DNA from: an uncultured Duganella sp.
Lineage (GTDB): Bacteria; Pseudomonadota; Gammaproteobacteria; Burkholderiales; Burkholderiaceae
NCBI GenBank assembly: GCA_946482335.1
Contig: CAMLRG010000004.1
Location: 1-64,000, forward strand
Length of the DNA stretch: 64,000 nucleotides
Direction: 5' to 3'
The notes below the pieces were generated by a model. It had not been told where the DNA came from. It saw only the letters and a program-made list of their open reading frames with translations, and ran no database searches. The translations under genes were made by a program, and so were the position numbers. This document shows, one piece after another, positions 35,609 to 44,242 of the stretch (position 1 is its first letter; each line of letters starts with the position of its first letter).

Positions 35609-36423
35609 AAGTCAGCATCTTCGCACCGCACTGGGGCAGCAACGAGCTGCCGCCCGACGTTTTCATCGCCAAGGTGAAAGACGCCGGTTTCGACGGCATC
35701 GAAATGTCGCTGCCGCTGGACCGCGCCCAGCGCGACAACTGGATCTACAAGATCGCCAACGCCGGGCTGGATTTGATTGTCGCCCAATGGGAGACAGTGT
35801 TCCACAGCGATTTCGCCGCGCACAAGCAGGCGCTGGGCGAGTTGCTGCGCAATGCCTGCGAAGTGCAGCCGGTACTGGTGAACTCGCACACCGGGAAGGA
35901 TTGGTACACGCCGCAGCAGAACGAAGAATTGATCGCCCTGGCCGCCGCTATCGCGGAGGAGTATGGCGTGCCGGTGGTGCATGAGATCCACCGCAGCCGC
36001 TTCAGCGGCCATCCGATGCTGCTGCTGCCCTACCTTGAGCGGTTGCCGCAGCTGCAACTGAACGCCGACCTGTCGCACTGGTGCGTGGCCTGCGAATCGC
36101 TGCTGGAAGACCAGGAGCTGACGCTGGCCAAAGTGCTGCCGCGTGTGCGTCACATCCACGCCCGCGTCGGCCACCCCCAGGGGCCGCAAGTGGCCGACTT
36201 CCGTGCGCCGGAAAATGCCGATGCGCTGAAAGCCCACCTGGCGTGGTGGGACCGCATCATCGAGCTGCGCCGCAACGATGGCGCGCAGCGCATGACCCTC
36301 ACGCCCGAGTTCGGCCCCGCGCCATACACCTTCACCCTGCCCTACACTGGCCAGCCGGTCAGCAATGCCTGGGACCAGAACGTCGCGATGCTGAACCTGC
36401 TGCGCCAGCGGTACTGCTTGTGA
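35605..36423 (+). CDS. Sugar phosphate isomerase/epimerase family (TIM barrel)
   Basis: A 272-residue xylose-isomerase-like TIM-barrel protein (AP endonuclease 2 superfamily) starting at GTG 35605. It opens VKVSIFAPHWGSNELPPDVF. Candidate metal ligands are E in VVHEIHRSRFSGH, D/H in LNADLSHWC, H in IHARVGHPQGPQ and E in LTPEFGP. An upstream in-frame extension to 35305 lies inside the dioxygenase gene and is rejected. Second gene of the LysR-controlled pair. Confidence 0.85.
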   Translation: MKVSIFAPHWGSNELPPDVFIAKVKDAGFDGIEMSLPLDRAQRDNWIYKIANAGLDLIVAQWETVFHSDFAAHKQALGELLRNACEVQPVLVNSHTGKDWYTPQQNEELIALAAAIAEEYGVPVVHEIHRSRFSGHPMLLLPYLERLPQLQLNADLSHWCVACESLLEDQELTLAKVLPRVRHIHARVGHPQGPQVADFRAPENADALKAHLAWWDRIIELRRNDGAQRMTLTPEFGPAPYTFTLPYTGQPVSNAWDQNVAMLNLLRQRYCL

Positions 36424-36502
36424 GGCGGGCCTAAGCAGGATTTGAAATCCGCCGTCGAGGCGACCATACTTGTCACTTGAGGCCCTCACTCAGGAGAACA
36501 AA

Positions 36503-37006
36503 ATGGCTATGGATGAAAACGGTCCCGCCGGTCCCACCCCCCGGTATCAGGAGAGAGAAGCTCCGCTTCCCATGCCATCGCTTTGGGATCGCACAGTGCG
36601 CTGGGCAACGCCTTTGATGGTGGCTGCCTCCCTGCTGCTCGGTATCAAGCACGAAGTCCAGCTTCCGGTCACGCACCCGGCGCCAGTCGTGTCGGCCTAT
36701 CACGCCCCCTCCCTGGGTGACGCGCACCTGCTCGTCGCGCGCATGCAGGACAAACTTGATCGTCTGGAAAACCTGGCAGGCACCGTGGACGGCAAAGAAC
36801 GCAATGGCCTCTACGTCTCCATCATCGAAGACGTGAAGACGTTGCTGACCATCCCCTGCCCCCCTGCCGCCAAGACCGAGCTCCTGGACTCAATCGTTGA
36901 ACTGCAAGCCGTCGCCTCCAACAAGGTCGCCAGTGCCGCGCCGGTGCAGCCCATTGAACGCAAGCTGCAACGTGCGCTCGTCATGTTCCTCAACGCTTGC
37001 CGGTAA
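36503..37006 (+). CDS. Hypothetical single-TM protein
   Basis: A 167-residue protein starting MAMDENGPAGPTPRYQ after CAGGAG. One TM helix lies near residues 38-55 (WATPLMVAASLLLGI). A short helical region with RMQDKLDRLENLAG and a conserved-looking C-terminal ERKLQRALVMFLNACR follow. Family not recognised. Confidence 0.65.
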   Translation: MAMDENGPAGPTPRYQEREAPLPMPSLWDRTVRWATPLMVAASLLLGIKHEVQLPVTHPAPVVSAYHAPSLGDAHLLVARMQDKLDRLENLAGTVDGKERNGLYVSIIEDVKTLLTIPCPPAAKTELLDSIVELQAVASNKVASAAPVQPIERKLQRALVMFLNACR

Positions 37007-37119
37007 GCATACTTCTCTTTTGAAAGCGAAATTCGCCAATTGCTGGCAGCCCTGCAAGCCGGGATTGCCGATCCCCCGCGCCCACGCCATACTGAGGCTC
37101 CACAACAGAGAGGGTGATC

Positions 37120-37488
37120 TTGAACGCACCAGTCCAACTGATCGCAGCGACGCCACTCCTGGCGTCGCTGGACATCAACCGCAGCGTTGATTTTTTCGTG
37201 TCCAAGCTTGGCTTCGACAGCGTGTATGCAGTGGCGCGGCAGTACGGCATTGTCAAGCATGGCGCCGTCGGCATCCATTTTTGGCCTTGCAGCGATCCTG
37301 AAATCCCGAAAGCAACCAGTTGCCGCGTGCAAGTGGCAGGCATTGAGGATCTTTACCGGCATTGCCTTGCCCAAGACATAGTCCATCCCAATGCACGGCT
37401 GGAGAGCAAACCATGGGGGAGTAAAGAGTTTGCAATTCTCGATCCCGATGGCAATCTCGTCACCTTCCATGAGGCCGACGAATGCTGA
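37120..37488 (+). CDS. VOC/glyoxalase superfamily protein
   Basis: A 122-residue protein of the bleomycin-resistance-like vicinal-oxygen-chelate fold: DINRSVDFFVSKLGFDSVYA opening and LDPDGNLVTFHEAD closing are typical. The start is TTG 37120 with AGAGAGG 6 nt upstream; GTG 37114 is adjacent to the ribosome site and less likely. Overlaps the next gene by 7 nt. Specific ligand unknown. Confidence 0.8.
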   Translation: MNAPVQLIAATPLLASLDINRSVDFFVSKLGFDSVYAVARQYGIVKHGAVGIHFWPCSDPEIPKATSCRVQVAGIEDLYRHCLAQDIVHPNARLESKPWGSKEFAILDPDGNLVTFHEADEC

Positions 37489-37751
37489 TCGCCGCCGCTT
37501 TACTCCTGGTTCTCACCGGACTCGCCCACTCGTATCTGGGCGAGCGCGACATCCTGATCCGCCTGTTCAAGCGCGACAACGTGCCCAAGCTGTTCGGCGG
37601 GACGGATTTCACCACGGGCACCTTGCGATCCGTCTGGCATCCGCTCACCATCGACTTCCTCCCGCTCTTCTTCACATGTGGCCGGTACCTGTCCTGGATT
37701 GTGTTCTTCGTCGTCGCGGCCCTTCTCTGGCTTGCCGCGCCAGGGGCGTAA
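37482..37751 (+). CDS. Small two-TM hypothetical membrane protein
   Basis: An 89-residue protein with TM helices at about 2-18 and 66-85 and a cytosolic segment HSYLGERDILIRLFKRDN between. Its start overlaps the VOC gene and its stop directly abuts the GNAT start, so it belongs to a short VOC-membrane protein-GNAT operon. Family not recognised with confidence. Confidence 0.7.
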   Translation: MLIAAALLLVLTGLAHSYLGERDILIRLFKRDNVPKLFGGTDFTTGTLRSVWHPLTIDFLPLFFTCGRYLSWIVFFVVAALLWLAAPGA

Positions 37752-38243
37752 ATGGACCTGACGTACCGGACCGCGACGCCCGCCGACGCGCAAGCGATCT
37801 CGCGCCTGGTCCAGGCGTCCTTCCTGGAATTTGTTGCGCCGGACTGGGAAACGCACGCGGTTGGGGAATTTCTGGAGGAATCTTCGCCAAGCGGGTTGGC
37901 CGCGTTTATTGCGCAAGCAGACTTTTCGGCGGTCGCCATCGCGGGGGAAGAGACAGTCGGCTTCATTCTTCTTGCTCCACCGAATCTGCTCAAGGCGCTT
38001 TTTGTCCACCGGACTTGGCACAAACGCGGCATCGCGCGGAAACTGTGGACGCTCGCCCGGGATTACCTCGACACCAGGCAGCCGCACGTTGAAACCATCG
38101 AGTTGAACGCTTCGGCTTTTGCCGTCGACGCCTATAAGATGCTCGGCTTCTACCCGATCTCAGGGCCAGTCCTGCGCCAGGGCTGTCGATCAACCAGGAT
38201 GGCATGCTGGCTTCCCGCAGCAGCAAGCGGCGATATACTGTGA
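37752..38243 (+). CDS. GNAT family N-acetyltransferase
   Basis: A 163-residue GNAT enzyme starting at ATG 37752, immediately after the previous stop. It opens MDLTYRTATPADAQAISRLV; the acetyl-CoA loop is WHKRGIARKLW and the C-terminal strand is VDAYKMLGFYPISGP. The last 20 residues (from SGPVLRQGCRS) may be affected by a start/stop choice but no frameshift is evident. Substrate unknown. Confidence 0.88.
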   Translation: MDLTYRTATPADAQAISRLVQASFLEFVAPDWETHAVGEFLEESSPSGLAAFIAQADFSAVAIAGEETVGFILLAPPNLLKALFVHRTWHKRGIARKLWTLARDYLDTRQPHVETIELNASAFAVDAYKMLGFYPISGPVLRQGCRSTRMACWLPAAASGDIL

Positions 38244-38267
38244 CGGACCAAAAACTGGAGGAAGCTT

Positions 38268-38573
38268 ATGGTCACCTGCTATCTGCGCTACATCATCGAT
38301 CCTTACAAGCTGAAGGAGTTCGAACATTACGGCAAAATCTGGATTCCGCTGGTCGAAAAGTTCGGCGGCCGGCACCATGGATATTTCCTGCCGTCGGAAG
38401 GCGTGAGCAATGTGGCGTTGGCGATGTTCACCTTCCCCAGCCTCGCAAAGTACGAGGAGTACCGCATGGCATCGGCCGACGATCCGCAATGCCAGGCCGC
38501 GTTCAAATACGCGGAAGAGACGCGCTGCTTCCTCAGTTACGAGCGGAGCTTCTTCCGTCCCGTGTTCGAATAA
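38268..38573 (+). CDS. NIPSNAP family protein
   Basis: A 101-residue ferredoxin-like alpha/beta-barrel protein of the NIPSNAP family: YLRYIIDPYKLKEFEHYGKIWIPLVEKFGGRHHGYF is diagnostic, and the C-terminus ends SYERSFFRPVFE. GGAGGAAG lies 4 nt before ATG 38268. Function unknown in the family. 24 nt after the GNAT gene, so probably in the same transcript. Confidence 0.88.
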   Translation: MVTCYLRYIIDPYKLKEFEHYGKIWIPLVEKFGGRHHGYFLPSEGVSNVALAMFTFPSLAKYEEYRMASADDPQCQAAFKYAEETRCFLSYERSFFRPVFE

Positions 38574-38602
38574 CGGCGGGGCTGCGGATCGCGCGAAGGA
38601 GC

Positions 38603-40918
38603 TCAGTGAACGTGCAGCAGGTCGTTCTCGGCCAGTTCGTCCTTGGCGGGAACCTTGCGCGGCAAGGTGAGGATCACGGTGGTGCCCTTGCCCGGCTCCG
38701 ATTCGATCTGGATCGTGCCGCGCAGGACGCCGGTCACCAGGTTGTAGACGATATTCATGCCCAGCCCTGAACCGCCCTGCCCCATCTTGGTGGTGAAGAA
38801 GGGATCGTAAATCTGGCGCAGGGTGCGCGGGCTCATGCCGACGCCATCGTCGGCGAAGCGCAGCTCGACGGAATCCTCATCCACTTCTTTGGCACTGATC
38901 GTGATCTTGCCGCATTCGCGCTCCTCGAACGCGTGCATCAGCGCATTCTGGATCAGGTTGCTCAACACCTGCCCTACGCTGCCCGGGTAGGAAAGGAAGT
39001 TGACCGTTTCCGGCATCGTGACCCTGACCTCGCAATTGGCACGGCGCAGCCGGGCCGAATAGGTGGCCAGCGTATCGTGCACCACGCCGGACAGGTTGAA
39101 GCTGCGCCGTTTGTCGGAAGTCTGGTCGACCGCCACCTGCTTGAAGGAGTGGATCAGGTCCGCCGCGCGCGTCAGCGAATTGGTGATGATCGAGCACGCC
39201 ATGCGCGCATCCTTCAGATGGGTATCGAGCGCCGAGCGCTTGATGCCGCCCTCGCCCAGCTGGCGCTCGAACTCCTTGCACATATCGCTCAACGCGGTCG
39301 CGGTCAGCAGGCTGTTGCCGATCGGCGTATTCAGTTCGTGCGCAATGCCGGCCACCAGCGCGCCCAGCGACGCCATCTTCTCCGACGTGATCAGGCTGGC
39401 TTGCGCCTGCTTCAATGTCAGCAGGACGGCCGACAGATCCTTGTGCGCCAATTCCACATTGGCCTTCTGCTGCGCCAGCTCATTCAGGCTGCGCTCCAGG
39501 CCATGCTTGGTATCGACCAAGGCAGCCTCGGTCTGTTTGCGCTCGGTGATGTCGATGATGACCCACACGCAGCCTTTGCCCGGCTCTTTCGGATCCAGCA
39601 TACGCCCATTCACCATGCACCACAGTTTCTTGCCGCTGGCGCCCACCAATTCCAGCTCGAAATGCATGGAAGCGCCATCGGGCACGCAGGCGAAGGGGTC
39701 GGCCTGGCCGGCGGTCAATACATTGCAAGAGCGGCCGGCCAGGCCGCCGGGCGGGTAGCCCATCATCTCTTCCAGGCCGCGGTTGCAGCGCACGACCAGG
39801 CCGTTGGCAAACAAGCCGATGCCGACAATCGCACTATCCTGCAGGGCGCGCAATTCATCGGCCGTGACGCGCAGCTTGTGCGCCAGCGCACGGCGGCGCT
39901 GCAGCGTCATGATCAAGGCGCCGATCAGGGCACTGATCACAAAGCCGGCCACGCCGATCACGGCAATGGCCATGCTGTCGCGGCTGTAGCGCTCGCCCTC
40001 GTGCCCTTCAAACTTCATGATCCAGCGCCGCTCGCCCACATCGAGCGGAATCTTGCTGACCAGGCCGGGCAAGGGCGGCAGCCGCGTGCCCGAACCGAGC
40101 TTGCCAAAGCTGTCGAACATCAGGTTGTCGACCGTGGGCGGCAGCTTGCCGCCATCGTTGATATAGCCCGCATCGTTGATGCTGACGTAGAGATGCCGCA
40201 GCAAGGGGCTGTCGATCACTTCCGACATCAGGTCATGCACGCGGAACACGATGGCGACAAAGCCGACCAGGGCGGCATCGCGTTCGGCTTCCGTCAACAG
40301 CGAAGCGCCACGCCGGTAGATCGGGGCGCGCGCGACGAAACCCGGCTGGCCGCTGGCATCCTGCACCAGCGTGATCCGTTCGGTGGCGACGACACGGCCG
40401 GTGGCCTTGCCCAGTTGCAGGGCTTTGTAGTGGGGCGGCAGCGCAGCCAGGTCGAGACCGAAGGCATTTTCATTGCCCTTCATCGGTTCGTTGTACTCGA
40501 TCAGGAAGTGCTCCGGGCGCACCGACACCGGGTGCACTTTATAGTCGGGGTAGCCGCCACTTTGCAGGCTGTCGTCGGCACGGATGCGCGCGGCATAGGC
40601 ATCGAGCTGGCTGGACGGTACGCGGCGTACGAACTGGATGGCCTGGAAGCCGGGATAGCGGCGCTTCAAATCCAGCTCGCGCACATAGCGGCTGAATTCC
40701 AGGCGCGACACCTCGTCGTCCACCGCGAACACGCCCTTGATGCTGAGCAGCATGTCGAAGTAGGTTTGCAGGCGGGTCTGGGTATCGCGCGCAATCTTTT
40801 GGGTATCGCGCTGGAAGGCTTCGCTGGCTTGGCGGTCTTGCACGTCCATGACGAACATGCAAACCCACACGGTAACGCAAATACCGACGATGAAGGCCAG
40901 GTATCCGTGTATTCGCAT
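38603..40918 (-). CDS. CHASE-PAS sensor histidine kinase
   Basis: A 771-residue membrane kinase. TM1 (about 5-25), a periplasmic CHASE domain (about 60-270, with GFQAIQFVRRVP), TM2 (about 305-325), PAS/PAC (about 340-460), coiled coil, then a kinase core with the phosphorylated His in GIAHELNTPIGNS, N box NLIQNALMHAF, G1 ADDGVGMS and G2 GQGGSGLGMN. The HELNTP H-box variant is typical of stand-alone sensors. It lies 77 nt downstream of the HD-GYP gene on the same strand, so the two may form one signalling unit. Ligand unknown; CHASE often senses small extracellular molecules. Confidence 0.93.
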   Translation of the reverse strand: MRIHGYLAFIVGICVTVWVCMFVMDVQDRQASEAFQRDTQKIARDTQTRLQTYFDMLLSIKGVFAVDDEVSRLEFSRYVRELDLKRRYPGFQAIQFVRRVPSSQLDAYAARIRADDSLQSGGYPDYKVHPVSVRPEHFLIEYNEPMKGNENAFGLDLAALPPHYKALQLGKATGRVVATERITLVQDASGQPGFVARAPIYRRGASLLTEAERDAALVGFVAIVFRVHDLMSEVIDSPLLRHLYVSINDAGYINDGGKLPPTVDNLMFDSFGKLGSGTRLPPLPGLVSKIPLDVGERRWIMKFEGHEGERYSRDSMAIAVIGVAGFVISALIGALIMTLQRRRALAHKLRVTADELRALQDSAIVGIGLFANGLVVRCNRGLEEMMGYPPGGLAGRSCNVLTAGQADPFACVPDGASMHFELELVGASGKKLWCMVNGRMLDPKEPGKGCVWVIIDITERKQTEAALVDTKHGLERSLNELAQQKANVELAHKDLSAVLLTLKQAQASLITSEKMASLGALVAGIAHELNTPIGNSLLTATALSDMCKEFERQLGEGGIKRSALDTHLKDARMACSIITNSLTRAADLIHSFKQVAVDQTSDKRRSFNLSGVVHDTLATYSARLRRANCEVRVTMPETVNFLSYPGSVGQVLSNLIQNALMHAFEERECGKITISAKEVDEDSVELRFADDGVGMSPRTLRQIYDPFFTTKMGQGGSGLGMNIVYNLVTGVLRGTIQIESEPGKGTTVILTLPRKVPAKDELAENDLLHVH

Positions 40919-40995
40919 GCTTGCTCCGCCTTAACTATGTGTCCGACTATAGCATAGGGGAAGCCACAATGCGGCAAGGAAACGGTTTGTTCGCC

Positions 40996-42063
40996 CTAGT
41001 CCGTTGCGTCTTGGTATCGAGCCGCGATATCCATCACTTGCGCCTCGGCGGCGAGCAAAGCGTCGACCACGTCCGGGTCGAATTGTTCGCCGCTGCCCTG
41101 GCGGATCAGCTCAATGGCAGTCTCATGGGTAAAGGCGGGGCGATAGACGCGGTGCGACACCAGCGCGTCATAGACATCGGCCACCGCCACCAGGCGCGCC
41201 GCAATCGGGATGGCGTCGCCCGCCAAGCCTTGCGGATAGCCGGAACCGTCGTAGCGCTCCTGGTGGCTGTACGTGATCTCGCGCGCAAAGCGCAGGAAAG
41301 CGTTGGAAAAGCCCAACTCCCGTTCCACCCCGGCGATGGCATCGCGGCCATGGACGGTATGCAATTTCATGACCTCAAATTCTTCCGGGGTCAGGCGGCC
41401 GGGCTTGAGCAGGATGGCATCCGGGATGCGCACCTTGCCGATATCGTGCAGCGGCGCCGCCTTGAACAGCAGTGGAATATGGGCTTCGACCAGCTCATCG
41501 GCAAAGCGCGGATTGCCCTGCAACTGGCGCGCCAATGCCACCACGATGTGCTGGATGCGGCGCAAGTGCGAAGGATCTTCCGCGTCGCGCATTTCAGCCA
41601 GGCTGGCAATCGCCCACACCGCCGCGTCGGCGACCTGGCCCAACTCGCTGAGCTGGCCCTCCTGGCGCTGCACCAGGGCGCGCGCCGCACGCAATTGCAG
41701 GTGGGTGGCAATGCGGGCCCACAGCAACTCCGGCACCAGCGGCCGCGCCACCACATCGGCCACACCTTCGGCAAAGGCGCTGCTTTCCAGCTCGGGCTGG
41801 CCGCGCTCGATCATCGCGATCAGCGGGATGCTGGCCGTGTCGGGATTGCCGCGCAGGCTGTGGCAAACGGCAAAGCCGTCGCGCACCACGTCCGCCAGGA
41901 TCAGGTCGGGGCGCGGCAATTGCTGGGCCATGGCGACGGCGCGCGTGCCATCGCCGACGGCGCGCACCGTGTACTTATCCTCCAGCAAATGGCTGAGCTG
42001 TTGCAGATGGTCGGCCGATGCGTCAACGATCAGCAGCAAGGGCTTGGTCGGTAGGCTAGTCAT
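40996..42063 (-). CDS. Receiver - HD-GYP cyclic di-GMP phosphodiesterase
   Basis: A 355-residue response regulator starting at ATG 42063 ([16 protein letters not shown]). REC occupies about 1-120, then a helical linker and an HD-GYP domain (about 150-345) with [11 protein letters not shown] and [13 protein letters not shown], both intact, so it should hydrolyse cyclic di-GMP. The receiver keeps the phospho-acceptor Asp (LILADV) but has VDAS instead of a double-acidic VDD and Arg instead of the conserved Lys (VARPL), so phosphorylation control is doubtful. It may be the output of the adjacent CHASE kinase. Confidence 0.92.
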   Translation of the reverse strand: MTSLPTKPLLLIVDASADHLQQLSHLLEDKYTVRAVGDGTRAVAMAQQLPRPDLILADVVRDGFAVCHSLRGNPDTASIPLIAMIERGQPELESSAFAEGVADVVARPLVPELLWARIATHLQLRAARALVQRQEGQLSELGQVADAAVWAIASLAEMRDAEDPSHLRRIQHIVVALARQLQGNPRFADELVEAHIPLLFKAAPLHDIGKVRIPDAILLKPGRLTPEEFEVMKLHTVHGRDAIAGVERELGFSNAFLRFAREITYSHQERYDGSGYPQGLAGDAIPIAARLVAVADVYDALVSHRVYRPAFTHETAIELIRQGSGEQFDPDVVDALLAAEAQVMDIAARYQDATD

Positions 42064-42104
42064 TGCGGCATGATACCGCAAGGGAACTCCGTGCACGGGA
42101 ATGT

Positions 42105-42416
42105 TCAATCCGCAAGCGCGGGCGAACCGTCGGACAGGAAAGCGCCGAAGCAGCGGGTGCACTCGATGCAGAACAAATGGGCCACCCGCACGTTTTTTTG
42201 CCGCAGCACCAATTGCAGATGGCCTTCCGCGCAAATCGGGCAAGTTTCGCGCATGGTGCCGCAGGCCATCACGTCATCCGCCAGGTAATTGTCGTCATAC
42301 CGCACACCATCAACGACGCGCTGCGGATCGAGCTCCACCAGGAAAAGTTCAGGCTGAATGCCACGCTGGTCGGGCACCGGATACGCGCCAGAATGATAGT
42401 GATTCATCAGATTCAT
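42105..42416 (-). CDS. Small Cys-rich (zinc-ribbon-like) hypothetical protein
   Basis: A 103-residue cytosolic protein starting [10 protein letters not shown] at ATG 42416; AAAGGGG is 6 nt upstream, and ATG 42422 is too close to it. Two CxxC knuckles, CPIC and CIEC, followed by CFGAF suggest a zinc ribbon. Family not recognised. It is 41 nt upstream of the HD-GYP gene and may share its transcript. Confidence 0.72.
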   Translation of the reverse strand: MNLMNHYHSGAYPVPDQRGIQPELFLVELDPQRVVDGVRYDDNYLADDVMACGTMRETCPICAEGHLQLVLRQKNVRVAHLFCIECTRCFGAFLSDGSPALAD

Positions 42417-42504
42417 TGTCATCCCCTTTGCCCAGCGCAGGTTACGGGCACTTTAACCATAGTCAAAGATGCCCCGCGAGGCAAGGTCGGCTACAAAAAA
42501 TTGC

Positions 42505-42540
42505 TTGCAATTAGATCGCGCACTATCTATACTGCGCACA
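42505..42540 (+). promoter_or_regulatory. Promoter of the OhrR-like gene, predicted leaderless
   Basis: -35 TTGCAA (42505-42510), 17 nt, -10 TATACT (42528-42533), then 6 nt to the ATG at 42540, so transcription should begin at or beside the start codon. No Shine-Dalgarno sequence is present. TAGAT/ATCTA (42512-42516 and 42525-42529) is a short inverted repeat over the promoter. GCACTATCTA (42520-42529) recurs as GCACTATTTA (43061-43070) before the esterase gene, which may mark a shared operator. Confidence 0.65.
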
Positions 42541-42995
42541 TGGATACGAAAACCTTCGACCTGGAACAGGTTCCCAAGCTCGACCAGCAATTGTGCTTCG
42601 CCTTGTACTCGACATCGTTGGCGATGAACAAGCTGTACCGCAAGCTGCTGCGCAAGCTGGGCCTGACCTACTCGCAATACCTGGTGATGATGGTGTTGTG
42701 GGAGCAGGATGAGCAAACGGTGTCTGCCCTGGGCGACCGCCTCTTCCTCGACTCGGCCACGCTGACGCCGCTGCTGAAGCGGATGGAGCAAGCCGAACTG
42801 ATCACCCGGACCCGCTGTCCGCAAGACGAGCGCCAAGTGATCATTGCCCTGACTCCGCAAGGCAACGCGCTGCGGAGCGAGGCTGCCAAGCTGCCCGCCT
42901 GTGTCCTGGGCGCCAGCGGTTGCGACCTGGAACAAGTCATCCGCCTGCAACGCGAACTGTCAATCCTGCGGACCAGCCTGATGAATAATTCCTGA
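42540..42995 (+). CDS. MarR family repressor, OhrR/EstR-like
   Basis: A 151-residue winged-helix regulator. The segment [18 protein letters not shown] carries the reactive Cys of organic-hydroperoxide sensors of the OhrR type, and a second cysteine pair near the C-terminus (ACVLGASGC) fits the two-Cys (Xanthomonas-type) mechanism (known family features). The DNA-binding helix region is [20 protein letters not shown]. It sits directly before a secreted alpha/beta-hydrolase gene with a shared promoter motif, the arrangement of EstR-esterase pairs. The long upstream in-frame ORF from 42063 is antisense to other genes and rejected. Confidence 0.9.
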   Translation: MDTKTFDLEQVPKLDQQLCFALYSTSLAMNKLYRKLLRKLGLTYSQYLVMMVLWEQDEQTVSALGDRLFLDSATLTPLLKRMEQAELITRTRCPQDERQVIIALTPQGNALRSEAAKLPACVLGASGCDLEQVIRLQRELSILRTSLMNNS

Positions 42996-42998
42996 AGA

Positions 42999-43043
42999 AA
43001 AATTTGTCCACCTTGGTTCCTGACCCCGGGGTGGACATTTTTT
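42999..43043 (+). terminator. Rho-independent terminator after the OhrR-like gene
   Basis: TGTCCACC (43006-43013) pairs with GGTGGACA (43030-43037), followed by six T (43038-43043); the left arm is preceded by an A run, so the stem can extend. It closes the regulator transcript 55 nt before the esterase start. Confidence 0.75.
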
Positions 43044-43056
43044 AAAATCAATCAAG

Positions 43057-43066
43057 TAGTGCACTA
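43057..43066. promoter_or_regulatory. Palindrome TAGTGCACTA before the esterase gene
   Basis: A perfect 10-bp palindrome 33 nt before ATG 43099, overlapping possible -10 sequences (TATTTA 43065-43070 or TTTAAT 43067-43072). Its right half matches the ACTAT segment at the OhrR-like promoter. Inference: operator of the OhrR-like repressor. Confidence 0.45.
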
Positions 43067-43098
43067 TTTAATAGCAACCAATTTAAAGGAGAATGACC

Positions 43099-44097
43099 AT
43101 GAAATCCGTAATCGCCGCTTCTGCCCTGTCCCTGCTCTCCGCTTCGGCCTTCGCGGCCAGCTTGCCCGGCGTCGAGCCGCAAACTGCACAATTTTTGAAG
43201 GCCCTCGAAGGAGGTAAGCCGCTGGAATCGCTGAGCCCGGCCGAGGCGCGCCAGGTCCTGGTCGGTGCCCAGCAAGGCGCCAAGCTTCCGGCTGCCGACG
43301 TTTCCTCGAAAGTCATCCATGTGGATGGCGAACCGGTCAAGCTGCACATCGTGCGTCCGGCCGGCGCCAAGGGCAAGCTGCCGGTGTTCATGTTCTTCCA
43401 CGGGGGCGGCTGGGTGCTCGGCGACTTTCCCACCCACGAGCGCTTGGTGCGCGACCTGGTGGTGAATTCGGGTGCGGCGGCGGTCTTCGTCGATTACACC
43501 CCTTCGCCGGAAGCCGGCTACGGCGTGGCGATCCACCAAGCCTACGGCGCTACCAAATGGGTGGCGAAAAACGGCCAGGAAATCAATGTCGACGGCTCGC
43601 GCCTGGCCGTGGCCGGCAATAGCGTCGGCGGTAATATGGCGGCCGTCGTGGCGCTGATGGCGAAGGAGCAAGGCCAGCCGAAACTGCGTGCCCAGGTCCT
43701 GCTGTGGCCGGTGACCGACGCCGACTTCGACACGGCGTCTTATACGCAGTTTGCCGAGGGCCATTTCCTGACCCGCAATATGATGAAATGGTTCTGGGAT
43801 AACTACACCACCGACCTGGGCAAGCGCAAGGAAATCCATGCCTCGCCATTGCAGGCCGCGCCCGAGCAGTTGAAAGGCTTGCCGCCCACCCTGATCCAGA
43901 CCGCCGAATTCGACGTGCTGCGCGATGAGGGCGAGGCTTATGGCAAGAAGCTCGATGCCGCCGGCGTCGAAACCACCACCATCCGCTACAACGGCATGAT
44001 CCACGATTTCGGCTTGCTCAACGTGTTGAGCCAGGTGCCGGGCACCAGGACCGCATTGCGCCAGGCGGGCGAAGAGTTGAAATATCGGCTGAAATAA
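43099..44097 (+). CDS. Secreted alpha/beta-hydrolase esterase (HSL family)
   Basis: A 332-residue esterase with signal peptide (MKSVIAASALSLLSASAFA). HGGGWVLG is the oxyanion-hole motif of the hormone-sensitive-lipase family, the nucleophile is in GNSVGG, Asp in EFDVLRDEG and His in MIHDFGLL. The start is ATG 43099, 8 nt after AAAGGAG, rather than 43093. It is probably periplasmic, acting on short-chain esters. It directly follows the OhrR-like gene, so induction by organic hydroperoxides is inferred. Confidence 0.9.
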   Translation: MKSVIAASALSLLSASAFAASLPGVEPQTAQFLKALEGGKPLESLSPAEARQVLVGAQQGAKLPAADVSSKVIHVDGEPVKLHIVRPAGAKGKLPVFMFFHGGGWVLGDFPTHERLVRDLVVNSGAAAVFVDYTPSPEAGYGVAIHQAYGATKWVAKNGQEINVDGSRLAVAGNSVGGNMAAVVALMAKEQGQPKLRAQVLLWPVTDADFDTASYTQFAEGHFLTRNMMKWFWDNYTTDLGKRKEIHASPLQAAPEQLKGLPPTLIQTAEFDVLRDEGEAYGKKLDAAGVETTTIRYNGMIHDFGLLNVLSQVPGTRTALRQAGEELKYRLK

Positions 44098-44118
44098 GAC
44101 TCAGCCAAATAAATGGCG

Positions 44119-44156
44119 ATGAATAAATGGGGTACCTCCCCATTTATTCATTGTTT
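44119..44156. terminator. Long perfect hairpin after the esterase gene
   Basis: ATGAATAAATGGGG (44119-44132) and CCCCATTTATTCAT (44138-44151) form a perfect 14-bp stem with a 5-nt loop, followed by TGTTT. This should end esterase transcription. The stem is unusually long and AT-ended, so it may belong to a dispersed palindrome family. Confidence 0.75.
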
Positions 44157-44242
44157 CAATATTTTTACAAATAAATCAAATACCCAAAGGAAAGCTCCCC
44201 TAGAATAGCCCGGCATTTAATACTACAAGCCCTGGGGATCCG

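Noticed and set aside
37007..37119. Possible terminator (GGGAT/ATCCC hairpin) after the single-TM protein gene
   Set aside because: The stem is only 5 bp and lacks a T tract.
42063..42539. N-terminal extension of the OhrR-like ORF
   Set aside because: It runs antisense through the zinc-ribbon-like gene, and the homologous protein begins at 42540, with a promoter directly upstream.
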